A stretch of DNA of 64,000 bases from Cellvibrio fontiphilus_A (lineage in GTDB: Bacteria; Pseudomonadota; Gammaproteobacteria; Pseudomonadales; Cellvibrionaceae), in assembly GCF_042646205.1 (NCBI RefSeq), contig NZ_JBHRTF010000016.1, forward strand, positions 85,486 to 149,485, given 5' to 3'. The notes under the pieces were generated by a model. That model was given only the letters and a program-made list of their open reading frames with translations. It did not search any database and was not told the DNA's origin. The translations under genes were made by a program, and so were the position numbers. The stretch's first letter is position 1; each line of letters starts with the position of its first letter. This document shows positions 35,583 to 45,046 of the stretch, in pieces.

Positions 35583-36424
35583 TTAAGGCTAGTCTCCGCT
35601 GCAGATGTTTTTATTATTCCGTTCTCTGCCCAGTATCTGCCGGTGCGTTTAACTTCATTGCGAATAGCGTAATTTTTTTTCCAGGTTTCAGGGTTGTCGT
35701 AAGCGCGCGGGTGATCCAGATGCAAGCAATTCACGCTGTAGCGAACTTGTTTGCCCTTGAGTCCATGGTTGTATAAACGCTCACCCAGCTCGCGATCCAA
35801 ACCGCCGTATTGCATGTCTTCGTTAAAACCATTACAAGCTTTTATATCTGCTGTCCAAGTGGAGCTATTCATACCATTCCAGGTGGCTTTGGTCGGTGTA
35901 ATGGTATTGAGAACCGCTTTAATGGTTTTATTTTTAATCAGTTTCCATAATTTATGGCTGCTGGGTTGGCCTGCATTTTTAAGCCAGTCCAGATTAAAAA
36001 TGACCCCCGTTGCTATGTCTGTCTCGGTAATTTTTTCTGAAACTGGTGTGGTTAGTTTTACATAACCGCCCGACAGAAAATAACCGGGTTGTGCCAGTGC
36101 TTCGTGCAGCCCGATAAAATCGGGTTCGGGTATACAGTCGCCATCGGTAAAAATTAAATAATCACAATCGGTTTGTGCGATGGCCTTGTTGAGTATCTGG
36201 CATTTTTGAAAGCCTTTATCTTCATGCCACACATGCTCAATACGCAATTTGCCGCGTGCCTTAAAAAACTCTATAACATCCCGTGTTGGTTGCCCTGAGC
36301 CATCGTCGGCAATGATCACGGTAAAGTGAGTGTGACGTTGCGCCTCATAGCCAAACAATACATTTTTTAGCCATTTGGGTTGGTTGTAGGTGGTGATAAC
36401 TACGCCAATTTTTTGCGGTTTCAT
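35579..36424 (-). CDS. GT2-family glycosyltransferase (galactosyltransferase-like)
   Basis: A 281-residue family 2 transferase. KIGVVITTYNQPKWLKNVLFGYEAQ, VIIADDGSGQPT, FTDGDCIPEPDFI (the DGD metal motif) and the C-terminal NMQYGGLDRELGERLYNHGLKGKQV region, which matches the GT2/GT7 galactosyltransferase C-terminal motif, are all visible. It should add a sugar to LPS core or O-chain. It sits 27 bases after the sulfatase-like gene and overlaps the next gene by four bases, in the middle of the operon. Confidence 0.9.
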   Translation of the reverse strand: MKPQKIGVVITTYNQPKWLKNVLFGYEAQRHTHFTVIIADDGSGQPTRDVIEFFKARGKLRIEHVWHEDKGFQKCQILNKAIAQTDCDYLIFTDGDCIPEPDFIGLHEALAQPGYFLSGGYVKLTTPVSEKITETDIATGVIFNLDWLKNAGQPSSHKLWKLIKNKTIKAVLNTITPTKATWNGMNSSTWTADIKACNGFNEDMQYGGLDRELGERLYNHGLKGKQVRYSVNCLHLDHPRAYDNPETWKKNYAIRNEVKRTGRYWAENGIIKTSAAETSLK

Positions 36425-36451
36425 GGGGGCATCCAGTTTTTGGGTGGCTAC

Positions 36452-38299
36452 TTATTTGGCTTTCAAAAAGCGCGACATGTGTTCGATGGTGTTGGCTAAT
36501 ACGTCTGGTGGAAGTTCCTGATCATCTACAGGCTCGTAGTTTTTATCGACCGCTTCTACGCCACCAAGAGGATTGATCAGGAATAAATATTCACCATGAC
36601 GAATGGCTCTGTCAGTCCAGGATTCCATTAACAATCCGCGGTCATTACCGGGTAGGTTAAACAGAGAATAGCCAGTGGAGTAATCGGTTATTGGATTAGC
36701 GCATCCGAATGCTTCGCTTAATAATGTAGGTATCAGGTCTTCATGGGAGCTGAGTGTAGTAGTAACCATGGCTTCACGGCCTGGCCATACCAGCATAAGC
36801 GGAACCTTGGTTTGCCAAACGCTAAAATTACTGTTGTGGCCCCAGAAGTTTTTCCCCATTTCATTAAATTCCTGACCGTGATCACTGGTGATAATGACCA
36901 AGGTATTGTTCAGGCGATTTGTTTGTGCAAGCTCATCCATCACGGTTTGTATCAAGCTGTCCACATAGTGGGCAGTTGTTTTATACAAGTTTAAAAATGG
37001 TTCGGGGTTGTAATCATTATTCAACTCCAGGTAATTGACTTGTTTGAGCATGGGCTCAAAACGATGTGGATAGTCCTCTGGAATGGAAAAACCATGGGGC
37101 GCATCAAAAAATAAAAAACCAAAAAACGGTTTTTCGGAAGGTAATTGTTGTAAGTCGGTGATGAATCGCCGGGTAATATCCAAATCATTTTCTGCACTGG
37201 ATTTGGCATTTCCCTGCTGTAGTTGGGTGCGAAGTTCAGAAAAAATAGTGCGATCAAATTCCGGAAAAGTCAGTGTGCTACTGCCGTAAATAAAATGCTG
37301 ATAGCCACGTTCCAAGGTTAGATCAAACAGCACGCTGCCTTTCTCTGCCGCTAATATCGGTTTCCAGTAACTGCCGGAAATACCGTACATCATGCTGAAC
37401 AGCCCATAGCGGGTGGCATTGCTAGTGCTGTAATGGTTGTCAAATACCAGTGCTTTATCGCGCAACTTGAAACTGTTGGGCATTACTTCGGCAGTCAATT
37501 GATCGGCACGCAGCGAATCAACTACCAACATAAGAATATTCAGCGGTTGCTCTGTTTTGCATTGCAGTGCAGTGCGTGGGTACTGCAATCCATCGGTGGT
37601 GTCAGGCAGATTATAACCTTCGGTATTCTCTACCACTTCAAAGCCCATTTTTTCCAGCGAAGAGCGCATGGTTGTAGTTGGCATCCAGGGAATGTAACGG
37701 TTCTGTGCCGTAATTTGATTCCAGCCGAAGGCATCCGCGCACCCACTGATTAATTGCAATCCAATATAGGTCGTGAGGAAAAAACCAAGATGGTGGCGAT
37801 TGGTAAATCGATGGAACTGGGAAAGTTTACGGCTGAGTAGCAGCAGCAGGGTTTGTCCAAATACCAATGCTAGCAGTATGGCGCCCACCGATAACCACAT
37901 GGACCATGAGAAGGCTATGTTCTCCAGCAGTGCGCCGCTAAACAATAAATTCAGCACCATGCCGTTTATATGAAAATGATACAGGCTAAAAACTTTTACA
38001 TTGGTGACGATAATTATTTGCGCCAAGGTAAATAAGCTCACTGCAATAGCGGCGTAATATTTTTGCGCCCGCAGAATAAACGCCAGGCTGATGGTGAGCA
38101 GTACAACCAAAAAAGACAGCAGGGAAAAATGAATCAGCATACCCAGTACCAGGTAAAACTGACCGCTTATGGCGTCAGGCCATTGGCTATGGCTAAGCGT
38201 AATACCGGTCATTACCAATGCATTCAAAAGTGCAAATGCCGCCAGCCATCGGCGAGAGCTGCGTTGATTGAGGGGAGCCTCCAGATGAGTTAGGTGCAT
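36452..38299 (-). CDS. YejM/PbgA-like membrane sulfatase-fold protein
   Basis: A 615-residue inner-membrane protein with about five N-terminal transmembrane segments (residues about 18-36, 45-72, 80-98, 112-125, 134-156) in the DUF3413 domain style. A periplasmic alkaline-phosphatase/sulfatase fold follows from about residue 250: LNILMLVVDSLRADQLTAEVMPNS, then SDHGQEFNE near residue 475. In E. coli, PbgA/YejM senses lipopolysaccharide in the inner membrane and controls LpxC. A second role as a lipid phosphoethanolamine-type transferase relative is possible in a glycan cluster. It follows waaC by 36 bases and precedes the GT2 gene. Confidence 0.85.
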   Translation of the reverse strand: MHLTHLEAPLNQRSSRRWLAAFALLNALVMTGITLSHSQWPDAISGQFYLVLGMLIHFSLLSFLVVLLTISLAFILRAQKYYAAIAVSLFTLAQIIIVTNVKVFSLYHFHINGMVLNLLFSGALLENIAFSWSMWLSVGAILLALVFGQTLLLLLSRKLSQFHRFTNRHHLGFFLTTYIGLQLISGCADAFGWNQITAQNRYIPWMPTTTMRSSLEKMGFEVVENTEGYNLPDTTDGLQYPRTALQCKTEQPLNILMLVVDSLRADQLTAEVMPNSFKLRDKALVFDNHYSTSNATRYGLFSMMYGISGSYWKPILAAEKGSVLFDLTLERGYQHFIYGSSTLTFPEFDRTIFSELRTQLQQGNAKSSAENDLDITRRFITDLQQLPSEKPFFGFLFFDAPHGFSIPEDYPHRFEPMLKQVNYLELNNDYNPEPFLNLYKTTAHYVDSLIQTVMDELAQTNRLNNTLVIITSDHGQEFNEMGKNFWGHNSNFSVWQTKVPLMLVWPGREAMVTTTLSSHEDLIPTLLSEAFGCANPITDYSTGYSLFNLPGNDRGLLMESWTDRAIRHGEYLFLINPLGGVEAVDKNYEPVDDQELPPDVLANTIEHMSRFLKAK

Positions 38300-38335
38300 A
38301 GCGTTTTTCCTTGGCGCAGAATCAAAAAAGCAGAA

Positions 38336-39385
38336 TTAACACTGAGATAATTTGTTTTGCAGTAATAGCCAGACTTGCCCGGCTTTTATTCCCGTCATGC
38401 ATGCTGGGGTATCGCGGCTATTTTCCGGCAACCATTTGCACTGGCGTTTGTGGCAGGGCATGCAATCCAATGGTTCGTCTAATTGTAAATTGTGGGTGTG
38501 CTCGCCAATTAACCCCACTTTGGTGGGCGAGGTAGCGCCGTAGAGTGCGATGGTGGGAGTTTCCAAGGCGCCGGCCAAATGAGAGAAGCCGGTATCCAAA
38601 CCAACTACGCCCGCGGCCTCCACCAACTTTTCCGCAATCGTGGTGATGGATAAACGCTGCGCCGGGCGAGTGGCTTGCGGGCAGGCGGCGATGATGGCAT
38701 CGGCTATGGCCTGCTCATCGCTGCTGCCCCAAATAATTTCCACACTGAAACCCGCATCAAGCGCCATTTGCGTGAGCGCTTGCCATTCACTGGTTGCCCA
38801 GAGTTTGGTGACCCAGCTAGTGCCAATAATAAAAACCAGTTTGCGTGGATTTTTTTGAATATGGGTAAAGTTTTGATTGATACCAAAATTCAAAGCCGGC
38901 TCAGGCTGGTAACCCAATACTTTGCCCACCAACTGCCGTGTGCGCTCAACGGCATGTTGATTTTTGTCGACGCTGTGCGTGCGTTTGTAAAACCAATGGG
39001 TGATGGGCTCGCGTGCAGAGTGTTTGTCGTAGCCATCCACACCGCTAGTTGCAATGGCGCATTTTGCGATCAGTGCGCTTTTTAACAAGCCTTGCGCGTC
39101 AATCACATAATCATAGGCTTGGGTTTGCAGCGCTTTGCGCCAGGTTTTAAATTCCCGCCAGCTGTGTTGATCGCGCTGTTTTACCCAGCGGCGCAACTGA
39201 ATGGGAATGGCTTGGTTGATCTGTGGATGCCACTGCACAATTTCCTTAAAACTGTCTTCTACCACCCAGTCGATGATGGCGTCGGGAAATTGTTTTTTAA
39301 TATCGCTGATCGCAGGAAAGGTGTGGTAGATATCGCCCATGGAGGACATTTTGACAAGCAGTATGCGCATGGGCGAAGTCTTCAT
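38336..39385 (-). CDS. waaC: Lipopolysaccharide heptosyltransferase I
   Basis: A GT9-family heptosyltransferase of 349 residues that adds the first heptose to Kdo of the LPS inner core, using ADP-heptose. The N-terminal RILLVKMSSMGDIYHTFPAISDIKKQFP with WVVEDSFKEIV, and C-terminal GVVGLDTGFSHLAGALETPTIALYGATSPTKVGLIG, are the family pattern; the tail has CMPCHKRQC, a cysteine cluster found in some WaaC homologues. A second ATG at 39370 begins exactly at RILLVKM and fits the usual start; neither has a clear ribosome-binding site. It lies 21 bases after the DUF6165 gene. Confidence 0.88.
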   Translation of the reverse strand: MKTSPMRILLVKMSSMGDIYHTFPAISDIKKQFPDAIIDWVVEDSFKEIVQWHPQINQAIPIQLRRWVKQRDQHSWREFKTWRKALQTQAYDYVIDAQGLLKSALIAKCAIATSGVDGYDKHSAREPITHWFYKRTHSVDKNQHAVERTRQLVGKVLGYQPEPALNFGINQNFTHIQKNPRKLVFIIGTSWVTKLWATSEWQALTQMALDAGFSVEIIWGSSDEQAIADAIIAACPQATRPAQRLSITTIAEKLVEAAGVVGLDTGFSHLAGALETPTIALYGATSPTKVGLIGEHTHNLQLDEPLDCMPCHKRQCKWLPENSRDTPACMTGIKAGQVWLLLQNKLSQC

Positions 39386-39406
39386 TGCAGCTAAAACAGG
39401 AACGGC

Positions 39407-39802
39407 TTATTGATAATCTTTGTAAGATTTTTCTTCGATCAATTCGGAACCAAAAGCCAGGTTGATGTCTTTTTTCACCTTGGCGCGTTTGTCGTTAGTG
39501 ACATACACAGCGCGTGCAAGTTGGATAAATTTATCGCTAAAATCTTTGGCAAATTCGCAATCGCGAATATCGTCTTCAATAATCCACAATTCCTGATTGA
39601 TGTCTTTAAGCGCTTGTTTGAGCGGTGCCAGTTTGGCTTGGCCAGCGTCATCCAATAATTGCTCAACCTTGGCGTTGAGAATATTCAACTCGTGAGTCAC
39701 ATTTTTGAGTTTGGTTGCATCGCCAATGTTCACGGCTTTGATTTCCAAAATAGTGATTTTGTCGATTAATTCGCCAAGGGAAATAGGTGCTTCAATCAGC
39801 AT
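39407..39802 (-). CDS. DUF6165 family small protein
   Basis: A 131-residue soluble protein, APISLGELIDKITILEIK at the start, mostly helical and charged with ILNAKVEQLLDDAGQ and LWIIEDDIRDCEFAKDF following. I recognise the DUF6165 pattern that often sits in LPS and glycosyltransferase clusters; the function is unknown. It is the first gene of the six-gene minus-strand glycan operon. The CCCTCC/GGGAGG repeat region lies between it and the RND gene. Confidence 0.75.
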   Translation of the reverse strand: MLIEAPISLGELIDKITILEIKAVNIGDATKLKNVTHELNILNAKVEQLLDDAGQAKLAPLKQALKDINQELWIIEDDIRDCEFAKDFSDKFIQLARAVYVTNDKRAKVKKDINLAFGSELIEEKSYKDYQ

Positions 39803-39858
39803 GGTTGCGTTCTCTTAGAGGATTTTTTGTGGCGGCGATTCTAGCAGACTTGGCTTTA

Positions 39859-40003
39859 TAACCCCACCCCAGCCCTCTCCTTAATAAGGGGGCGGGGGCA
39901 GTTGGGAGGGGGTTTTAATAACCCCACCCTAACCCTCCCCTTGGCAGGGGAGGGAACTGTGCTCCACCCCTTAAGAAGTGGGAGGTCGGGAGGGGTGATT
40001 TGG
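39859..40003. repeat. C-rich/G-rich inverted repeats (dispersed element family)
   Basis: Two adjacent stem-forming units with C-rich left arms and G-rich right arms. The first runs from AACCCCACCCC (39860) to GGGAGGGGGTT (about 39914). The second carries CCCTCCCCTTGGCAGGGGAGGG (centre near 39943), then a further CCACCCC...GGGAGG pair. The core TCCCCTTGGCAGGGGA is shared with the repeat at 45047-45166, so this is one dispersed family. It lies between the RND gene and the DUF6165 gene, both on the minus strand, and could act as a transcription or mRNA boundary. Confidence 0.75.
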
Positions 40004-40017
40004 GTTGAGAGAGACGG

Positions 40018-43000
40018 TCAGCTTTTTTGATAGTGATAGGCGTAATACACCACTGGAATCACCACCAAAGTCAGTAGGGTGGACACCAGCAGACCAAAAA
40101 TCAGGCTCACCGCAAGCCCACCAAAAATCGGGTCGTCGAGGATAAAAAAGCCGCCCATCATGGCTGCCAGTGCAGTCAGGCCAATGGGCAGGGCGCGCAC
40201 GGCGGCGGCGCTGATGGTGGCATCCTCCAGCGATTTACCGCTGCGCACCTCCTGCTGGATAAAGTCCACCAGTAGTATGGAATTGCGCACAATAATGCCG
40301 GCTAGGGCAATCATGCCGATCATGCTCGGCGCGGTGAATTGCTGCCCGAGCAGAGCGTGGCCGGGCATGATGCCGATTAGCGTGAGCGGAATCGGCGCCA
40401 TAATAATCAGCGGCACCGAGTAGCTTTTAAACATGCCCACCACCAGCAAATAAATCATCACCAAGCCAACCGAATAGGCGATGCCCATATCGCGGAAGGT
40501 ATCCAGCGTGACTTGCAATTCGCCGTCCCATTTCAGGCTCCAGTTGACCGGGTTCTCGGGTTGTGAGTTCAAGAATTGATCAATGACTTGCCCATCAATC
40601 GGGGTTTCGGCGATGCGTTTATAAATCGCGGCCAAGCCGTAGAGTGGGCTGTCGGTTTCACCCGCTACATCGCCCAGCACATAGACTACGGGCAACAAAT
40701 CTTTGTGATGAATCGTTTGCTGGCGCTGGCTTTCAATCACCTGAGTCAGTTCCGCGAGGGCGATAAGTTTGCCGTTTTGGGCGCGCACTTTTATTGCGAG
40801 CACCCGCTCAAGGCTGTCTTTTTCACCGGCGGGCAACTCCAGGCGCAGCGGCAGAGCGACCTTGGCACTGGCGCTGTGCAGGTAGGCGGCATCCTCACCG
40901 GCCAGGGCGGTGCGAATGGCGTTGGCGATGCTGGTTTGATCCACACCCAAGCGCGCAGCGCGGGCGCGATCCACCGCAATTAACCAGCGGGTTTGCGGCG
41001 CTTCGATGGAATCGTCCACATCCACCACATCGGGCGTGGCTTCAAACGCGGCCCGCACCTGTTTGGCGACATCGAGCTGGCGGGTGTAGTTCAAGCCGTA
41101 AACCTCGGCAACCAGTGGCGATAACACTGGCGGGCCGGGCGGAACCTCTACCACTTTGACATTGGCATTCATCGCCTTGGCCGTTTCCGTCAAGAGTTCG
41201 CGCGCGGCCAAGGCAATCTCGTGGCTTTTGCGCTGGCGCAGGTGTTTATCCAGCAGGTTGACTTGAATCTCGCCCATGTAGGGCGCGCGGCGCAAATAAT
41301 TTTGCCGCACCAAGCCATTAAAATTAATCGGCGCGGCGGTGCCGGCGTAGAGTTGGTAGTCGGTAACTTCGGGAATGGTTTCCAATTTATCCGCGAGTGC
41401 CTGCAATACGGTTTGGGTGTTTTCCAGCGGTGTGCCTTCGGGCATATCCACCACAATTTGGAATTCACTTTTGTTGTCGAAGGGCAGCATTTTTAACATC
41501 ACCGCTTGCACAACGACCAAACCGATAGAGGCCACAATTAACGCCAGAATGCCGCCTAGCAACCAGAGGCGCGCTTTTTTTCCAGCTTCGCGATTTAACA
41601 GCGGCGTCATAATGCGGGTAAAAAATGGCAGGAATTTATTGCCGTGGCTCTGTGTTTCTTCGCTGCTGTGTGCCGCTGCGTGATTCACGTTTGCAAACAA
41701 ACGGCGATACAACCAAGGGGTAAACATAAAAGCCACGGCGAGGGAAATCAGCATGCCGGTGGAGGCGTTAATCGGAATGGGCAACATATAAGGGCCCATC
41801 AAACCGCTCACAAAGGCCATAGGCAAAAGTGCAGCAATCACGGTGAAAGTTGCCAGAATGGTTGGCCCGCCCACTTCATCTACCGCGAGTGGAATCGCTT
41901 CATTGAGCGATAATTTTCCCTGGCTCATGTGGCGATGAATATTTTCCACCACGACTATGGCGTCATCCACCAAAATACCGATGGAAAAAATCAGCGCAAA
42001 CAGCGATACGCGGTTGAGCGTAAAACCCCAAGCCCAGGAAGCAAACAGAGTGATGGCGAGAGTCGCAATCACCGCCGCGCCCACCACCAGAGCTTCGCGT
42101 TTGCCCAAGGCAATCAGCACCAGAATAATGACGGAGAGTGTGGCAAAAATTAATTTTTTAATTAGCGTTTGCGCTTTGTCTTCTGCTGTCGCGCCGTAGT
42201 TGCGAGTCACATTCACGTTCAGCGCATCCGGCAGGCTTACGCCGCGTAGTTGTTCAACGCGCGTGATGACTTGCTCAGCAACATCCACCGCATTTTCGCC
42301 GGGTTTTTTAGCGATGGATAAGGTAATGGCGGGGTAGCGACCGCTATTTTTTTCATCTGCATTATTTTTTTCATCTGCATAGGCAGCAGATGCAGAACCA
42401 AAGCCATGGGTCACATAGTGTGTGGGTTGATCTGCGCCCAAACTGACGCTGGCTACATCGCGCAAAAAGACTGGCGCACCTTGGTAAACACCTACTACCA
42501 GATCAGCTACTTCTTCCGCCGACGATAAAAAAGTGCCTGCTTGCACCAACATCTCGCGGTTATCGCTCACTAGGGTGCCAGCGGCTTGTGAGCTGTTGGC
42601 GGCGCCCAGGGCGCGGCGTAAATCGTCCAGTGCCAAACCAAAAGCGGCCAAGCGTTCAGGGTCAAACAACACGCGCAGGGTTTTATCGCCACCGCCAATA
42701 ATTTCTATATCGCGCGTGCCCGGCACACGTTGTAATTGGGTTTGTAATTCGCGCGCAACGCTGAGCAAATCGCTGTTGGTTGTCGCTGCATTTTTGCTCC
42801 ACAGGGTGAGCGCCACAATAGGTACATCGTCTATGCCTTTGGGTTTAATGAGCGGCTGGCCGACGCCCAAATTTTGTGGCAGCCAATCGCTGTTCGCATA
42901 AAACGCGTTGTATAAACGCACGATTGCATCGGTACGCGGTTCGCCCACTTTGAAACGTACTGTGAGGCTAGACATGCCGGGCGATGAGGTGGAATAAATA

Positions 43001-43281
43001 TGCTCAACCCCTTCAATTTCAGACACGATTTGCTCAGCAGGGTTAGTCACCAGCGCTTCCACTTCTTCTGGCGTAGCGCCGGGGAAGGGAATAAACACGT
43101 TGGCAAAGGTCACATTAATTTGTGGCTCTTCTTCGCGCGGTGTAATCAGCACTGCAAAAATACCGAGCAGTAATCCGGTCAGTGCTAACAGCGGTGTAAT
43201 TTCCGTGGTTAAAAACGCGCGGGCGATACGGCCGGAAATACCCAAGTTTGAATGATGGGATGAATCTTGCGGAGCGCTCAT
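40018..43281 (-). CDS. RND efflux transporter permease (AcrB/HAE-like)
   Basis: A 1087-residue inner-membrane proton antiporter with 12 expected transmembrane helices and two large periplasmic domains. Near residue 440, FSIGILVDDAIVVVENIHRH holds the paired aspartates of the TM4 proton relay. GVEHIYSTSSPGMSSLTVRF and FIPFPGATPEEVEALVTNPAEQ fit the porter domain start, and the C-terminal half contains IGMIALAGIIVRNSILLVDF. The whole is closer to the poorly characterised HAE/multidrug and cation-efflux side family than to AcrB itself; substrate unknown. A perfect 18-base tandem duplication (42345-42380) adds six residues (ADEKN repeats) to a periplasmic loop. It starts three bases after the MFP stop, so the pair is coupled. 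Confidence 0.93.
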   Translation of the reverse strand: MSAPQDSSHHSNLGISGRIARAFLTTEITPLLALTGLLLGIFAVLITPREEEPQINVTFANVFIPFPGATPEEVEALVTNPAEQIVSEIEGVEHIYSTSSPGMSSLTVRFKVGEPRTDAIVRLYNAFYANSDWLPQNLGVGQPLIKPKGIDDVPIVALTLWSKNAATTNSDLLSVARELQTQLQRVPGTRDIEIIGGGDKTLRVLFDPERLAAFGLALDDLRRALGAANSSQAAGTLVSDNREMLVQAGTFLSSAEEVADLVVGVYQGAPVFLRDVASVSLGADQPTHYVTHGFGSASAAYADEKNNADEKNSGRYPAITLSIAKKPGENAVDVAEQVITRVEQLRGVSLPDALNVNVTRNYGATAEDKAQTLIKKLIFATLSVIILVLIALGKREALVVGAAVIATLAITLFASWAWGFTLNRVSLFALIFSIGILVDDAIVVVENIHRHMSQGKLSLNEAIPLAVDEVGGPTILATFTVIAALLPMAFVSGLMGPYMLPIPINASTGMLISLAVAFMFTPWLYRRLFANVNHAAAHSSEETQSHGNKFLPFFTRIMTPLLNREAGKKARLWLLGGILALIVASIGLVVVQAVMLKMLPFDNKSEFQIVVDMPEGTPLENTQTVLQALADKLETIPEVTDYQLYAGTAAPINFNGLVRQNYLRRAPYMGEIQVNLLDKHLRQRKSHEIALAARELLTETAKAMNANVKVVEVPPGPPVLSPLVAEVYGLNYTRQLDVAKQVRAAFEATPDVVDVDDSIEAPQTRWLIAVDRARAARLGVDQTSIANAIRTALAGEDAAYLHSASAKVALPLRLELPAGEKDSLERVLAIKVRAQNGKLIALAELTQVIESQRQQTIHHKDLLPVVYVLGDVAGETDSPLYGLAAIYKRIAETPIDGQVIDQFLNSQPENPVNWSLKWDGELQVTLDTFRDMGIAYSVGLVMIYLLVVGMFKSYSVPLIIMAPIPLTLIGIMPGHALLGQQFTAPSMIGMIALAGIIVRNSILLVDFIQQEVRSGKSLEDATISAAAVRALPIGLTALAAMMGGFFILDDPIFGGLAVSLIFGLLVSTLLTLVVIPVVYYAYHYQKS
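42345..42380. repeat. 18-base tandem duplication inside the RND gene
   Basis: Two identical copies of an 18-base unit (42345-42362 and 42363-42380), each with seven Ts followed by CATCTGCAT. It is in frame and encodes the repeated ADEKN-type segment. Slippage at such a site would change the loop by multiples of six residues. Confidence 0.9.
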
Positions 43282-43284
43282 GGT

Positions 43285-44307
43285 TTATTGCTCCCCGCTG
43301 TGGATTTTTTTATAGGCATTGGCCGCCGCGATGGGATCGAGCGCGATGGTTTCACCCGCAGTAAGCCCCGCCAGCACCGGGTAATGTTTAGCACTGTTGA
43401 GCGAGCCGAGATTGAGTTGGCGAAATTCCAGCGCATTATCTTTAATCGCATAAACACCGCTGACTTCACCGCGCTGGCTAATGCTGCTCGCCGGAATTAA
43501 TAATTGCTCCTGCTCGCCAGTGACAAAAGCGATTTTTACAAAGGTGCCGGGAAATAAATCGTGATTGCCCTCGGGCAAATTCACCAGCACACTAAACGAA
43601 TGGGTTTGCGGGTCGGCACTGGGTGGAATACGCAGCTCGCTGCTGTGCAATATCTCGCCGCTGCTTAAATAAATTTGTGCTTGTTTGTATTTACGCACCG
43701 GGCCTATGTGTTGCTGCGGAATATTCACTTGCGCGCGCAATTGCTCCAGCGACAAACCAGTCATCAGTGGTTTGCCCGGTGCCACGGTTTCACCCACATT
43801 GACTGCGCGGCTTACCACAATGCCGGAGTAGGGCGCATAAATACTGGTGTAAGCAAGGTTTTGTTCGGCTTCACGCAGCGCCGCTTCAGCCGCTTTAAAC
43901 GCAGCTTGGCTTTTATCAAAATCCGCTTGCGCAATTAATTTTTTGCTGAGCATTTCCTGCATGCGTGTGAACTGCGCTTGAGCTTCATTGAATTGCGCTT
44001 GCGCACTGGCGGCGCGGGCTTTTTGTTCGGTGTCGGTAAAGCGAATAATTAAATCGCCCTTGGCCACAAAATCGCCCACATCCACCGGTATTTCCACAAT
44101 GCGGCCAGAGGTTTGCGCCGAGACGGTGGCTTGGTTAATCGCTTCAATCACGCCGTCGTATGTCACCGTTTGCGGGCTGATTTGTGCTTGCAGCGTGAGT
44201 CTTTCCAGCTCGGGAATATTTTTTGCCGCTGCAGGCACAGGGGATTCTTTGCTGCAGGCGGATAACAACATCACTGCGCCGATCATTGCCAAAAGTTTGC
44301 TATTCAT
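43285..44307 (-). CDS. RND periplasmic adaptor (membrane fusion protein), lipoprotein
   Basis: A 340-residue membrane-fusion protein that links the RND pump to an outer-membrane channel. Signal peptide with lipobox LLSACSKE (Cys18). The barrel-sandwich hybrid is formed by TVSAQTSGRIVEIPVDVGDFVAKGDLI and NLAYTSIYAPYSGIVVSRAVNVGETVAPG, separated by a helical hairpin (about residues 95-145, rich in Ala, Gln and Glu). It sits 24 bases after the persulfide dioxygenase gene and 3 bases before the pump gene. No outer-membrane channel gene is present nearby. Confidence 0.93.
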   Translation of the reverse strand: MNSKLLAMIGAVMLLSACSKESPVPAAAKNIPELERLTLQAQISPQTVTYDGVIEAINQATVSAQTSGRIVEIPVDVGDFVAKGDLIIRFTDTEQKARAASAQAQFNEAQAQFTRMQEMLSKKLIAQADFDKSQAAFKAAEAALREAEQNLAYTSIYAPYSGIVVSRAVNVGETVAPGKPLMTGLSLEQLRAQVNIPQQHIGPVRKYKQAQIYLSSGEILHSSELRIPPSADPQTHSFSVLVNLPEGNHDLFPGTFVKIAFVTGEQEQLLIPASSISQRGEVSGVYAIKDNALEFRQLNLGSLNSAKHYPVLAGLTAGETIALDPIAAANAYKKIHSGEQ

Positions 44308-44331
44308 TGCTAATCCTGTGGAAGGCTCTGT

Positions 44332-45027
44332 TTAATTGTTACCGCAAGCGCGATTGGCTGGTACGGCTATGTCCATGAGTTTTGGATTGGGCAATTTCAG
44401 GTTGTTCATTAGCTCCACGTAAGCCGCGACATCTTTTACTTGCAAACGCGGGTTGTGCGCTTTTTCTTCGCCAAGGGTACTGCGTGTCCAGCCTTTGTAA
44501 TCGTGGCCGGGGTAAACCCAGGTGGTTGCAGGCAAGGTTAATAATTTGCCAAAAATACTGTCGTATTGATCGCGCGCATTACCGTTTTGGAAATCGGTGC
44601 GGCCGGTGCCGCGAATTAATAAGGTATCGCCAGTAAATAAATACTGCTCATCGCCATCAATTAAGTGATAAGTATAGGAGTCATCGGTGTGACCGGGGGT
44701 GTGAATCGCCGTAAGCGTTAATTCACCCACCTGAATTTTTTCACCATCGCGCAAGGCGTGGGAAACACAAGTGGAATTAGCTTCTTCACCCAAGAGCGTG
44801 GTGCAGTCAGTTAAATCGCGCAGCGCACCAGCGGCGGTAATGTGGTCGGCGTGGGTGTGCGTATCCAGCGCGTAAACCAGCGTTAAATCCAACTCTTGCA
44901 GCAGTTGTACGTATTTGGGCAGCTCTTCTTTTACTGTATCAATCAACGCCGCTTTGCGGGTTTTTTCGCAGGCGATGAGATAGGTGTAAGTGCTGGATTC
45001 GCGCTCAAAGAGTTGACGGAAAATCAT
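44332..45027 (-). CDS. Persulfide dioxygenase (ETHE1/Blh-like metallo-beta-lactamase fold)
   Basis: A 231-residue MBL-fold enzyme, with iron-site ligands in THTHADHITAAGALRD (His57, His59, Asp61, His62), His in HTPGHTDDSY, Asp in FTGDTLLIRGTGRTDFQ and a final His in VYPGHDYKGW. This matches the ETHE1/persulfide dioxygenase group, which oxidises glutathione persulfide to sulfite. Next to a TauE-type exporter, rhodanese and an ArsR regulator it fits a sulfide-detoxification operon. The start is 20 bases from the C-rich repeat that separates it from the TauE gene. Confidence 0.92.
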   Translation of the reverse strand: MIFRQLFERESSTYTYLIACEKTRKAALIDTVKEELPKYVQLLQELDLTLVYALDTHTHADHITAAGALRDLTDCTTLLGEEANSTCVSHALRDGEKIQVGELTLTAIHTPGHTDDSYTYHLIDGDEQYLFTGDTLLIRGTGRTDFQNGNARDQYDSIFGKLLTLPATTWVYPGHDYKGWTRSTLGEEKAHNPRLQVKDVAAYVELMNNLKLPNPKLMDIAVPANRACGNN

Positions 45028-45046
45028 AAGTGCCTCGCATTTTTTT

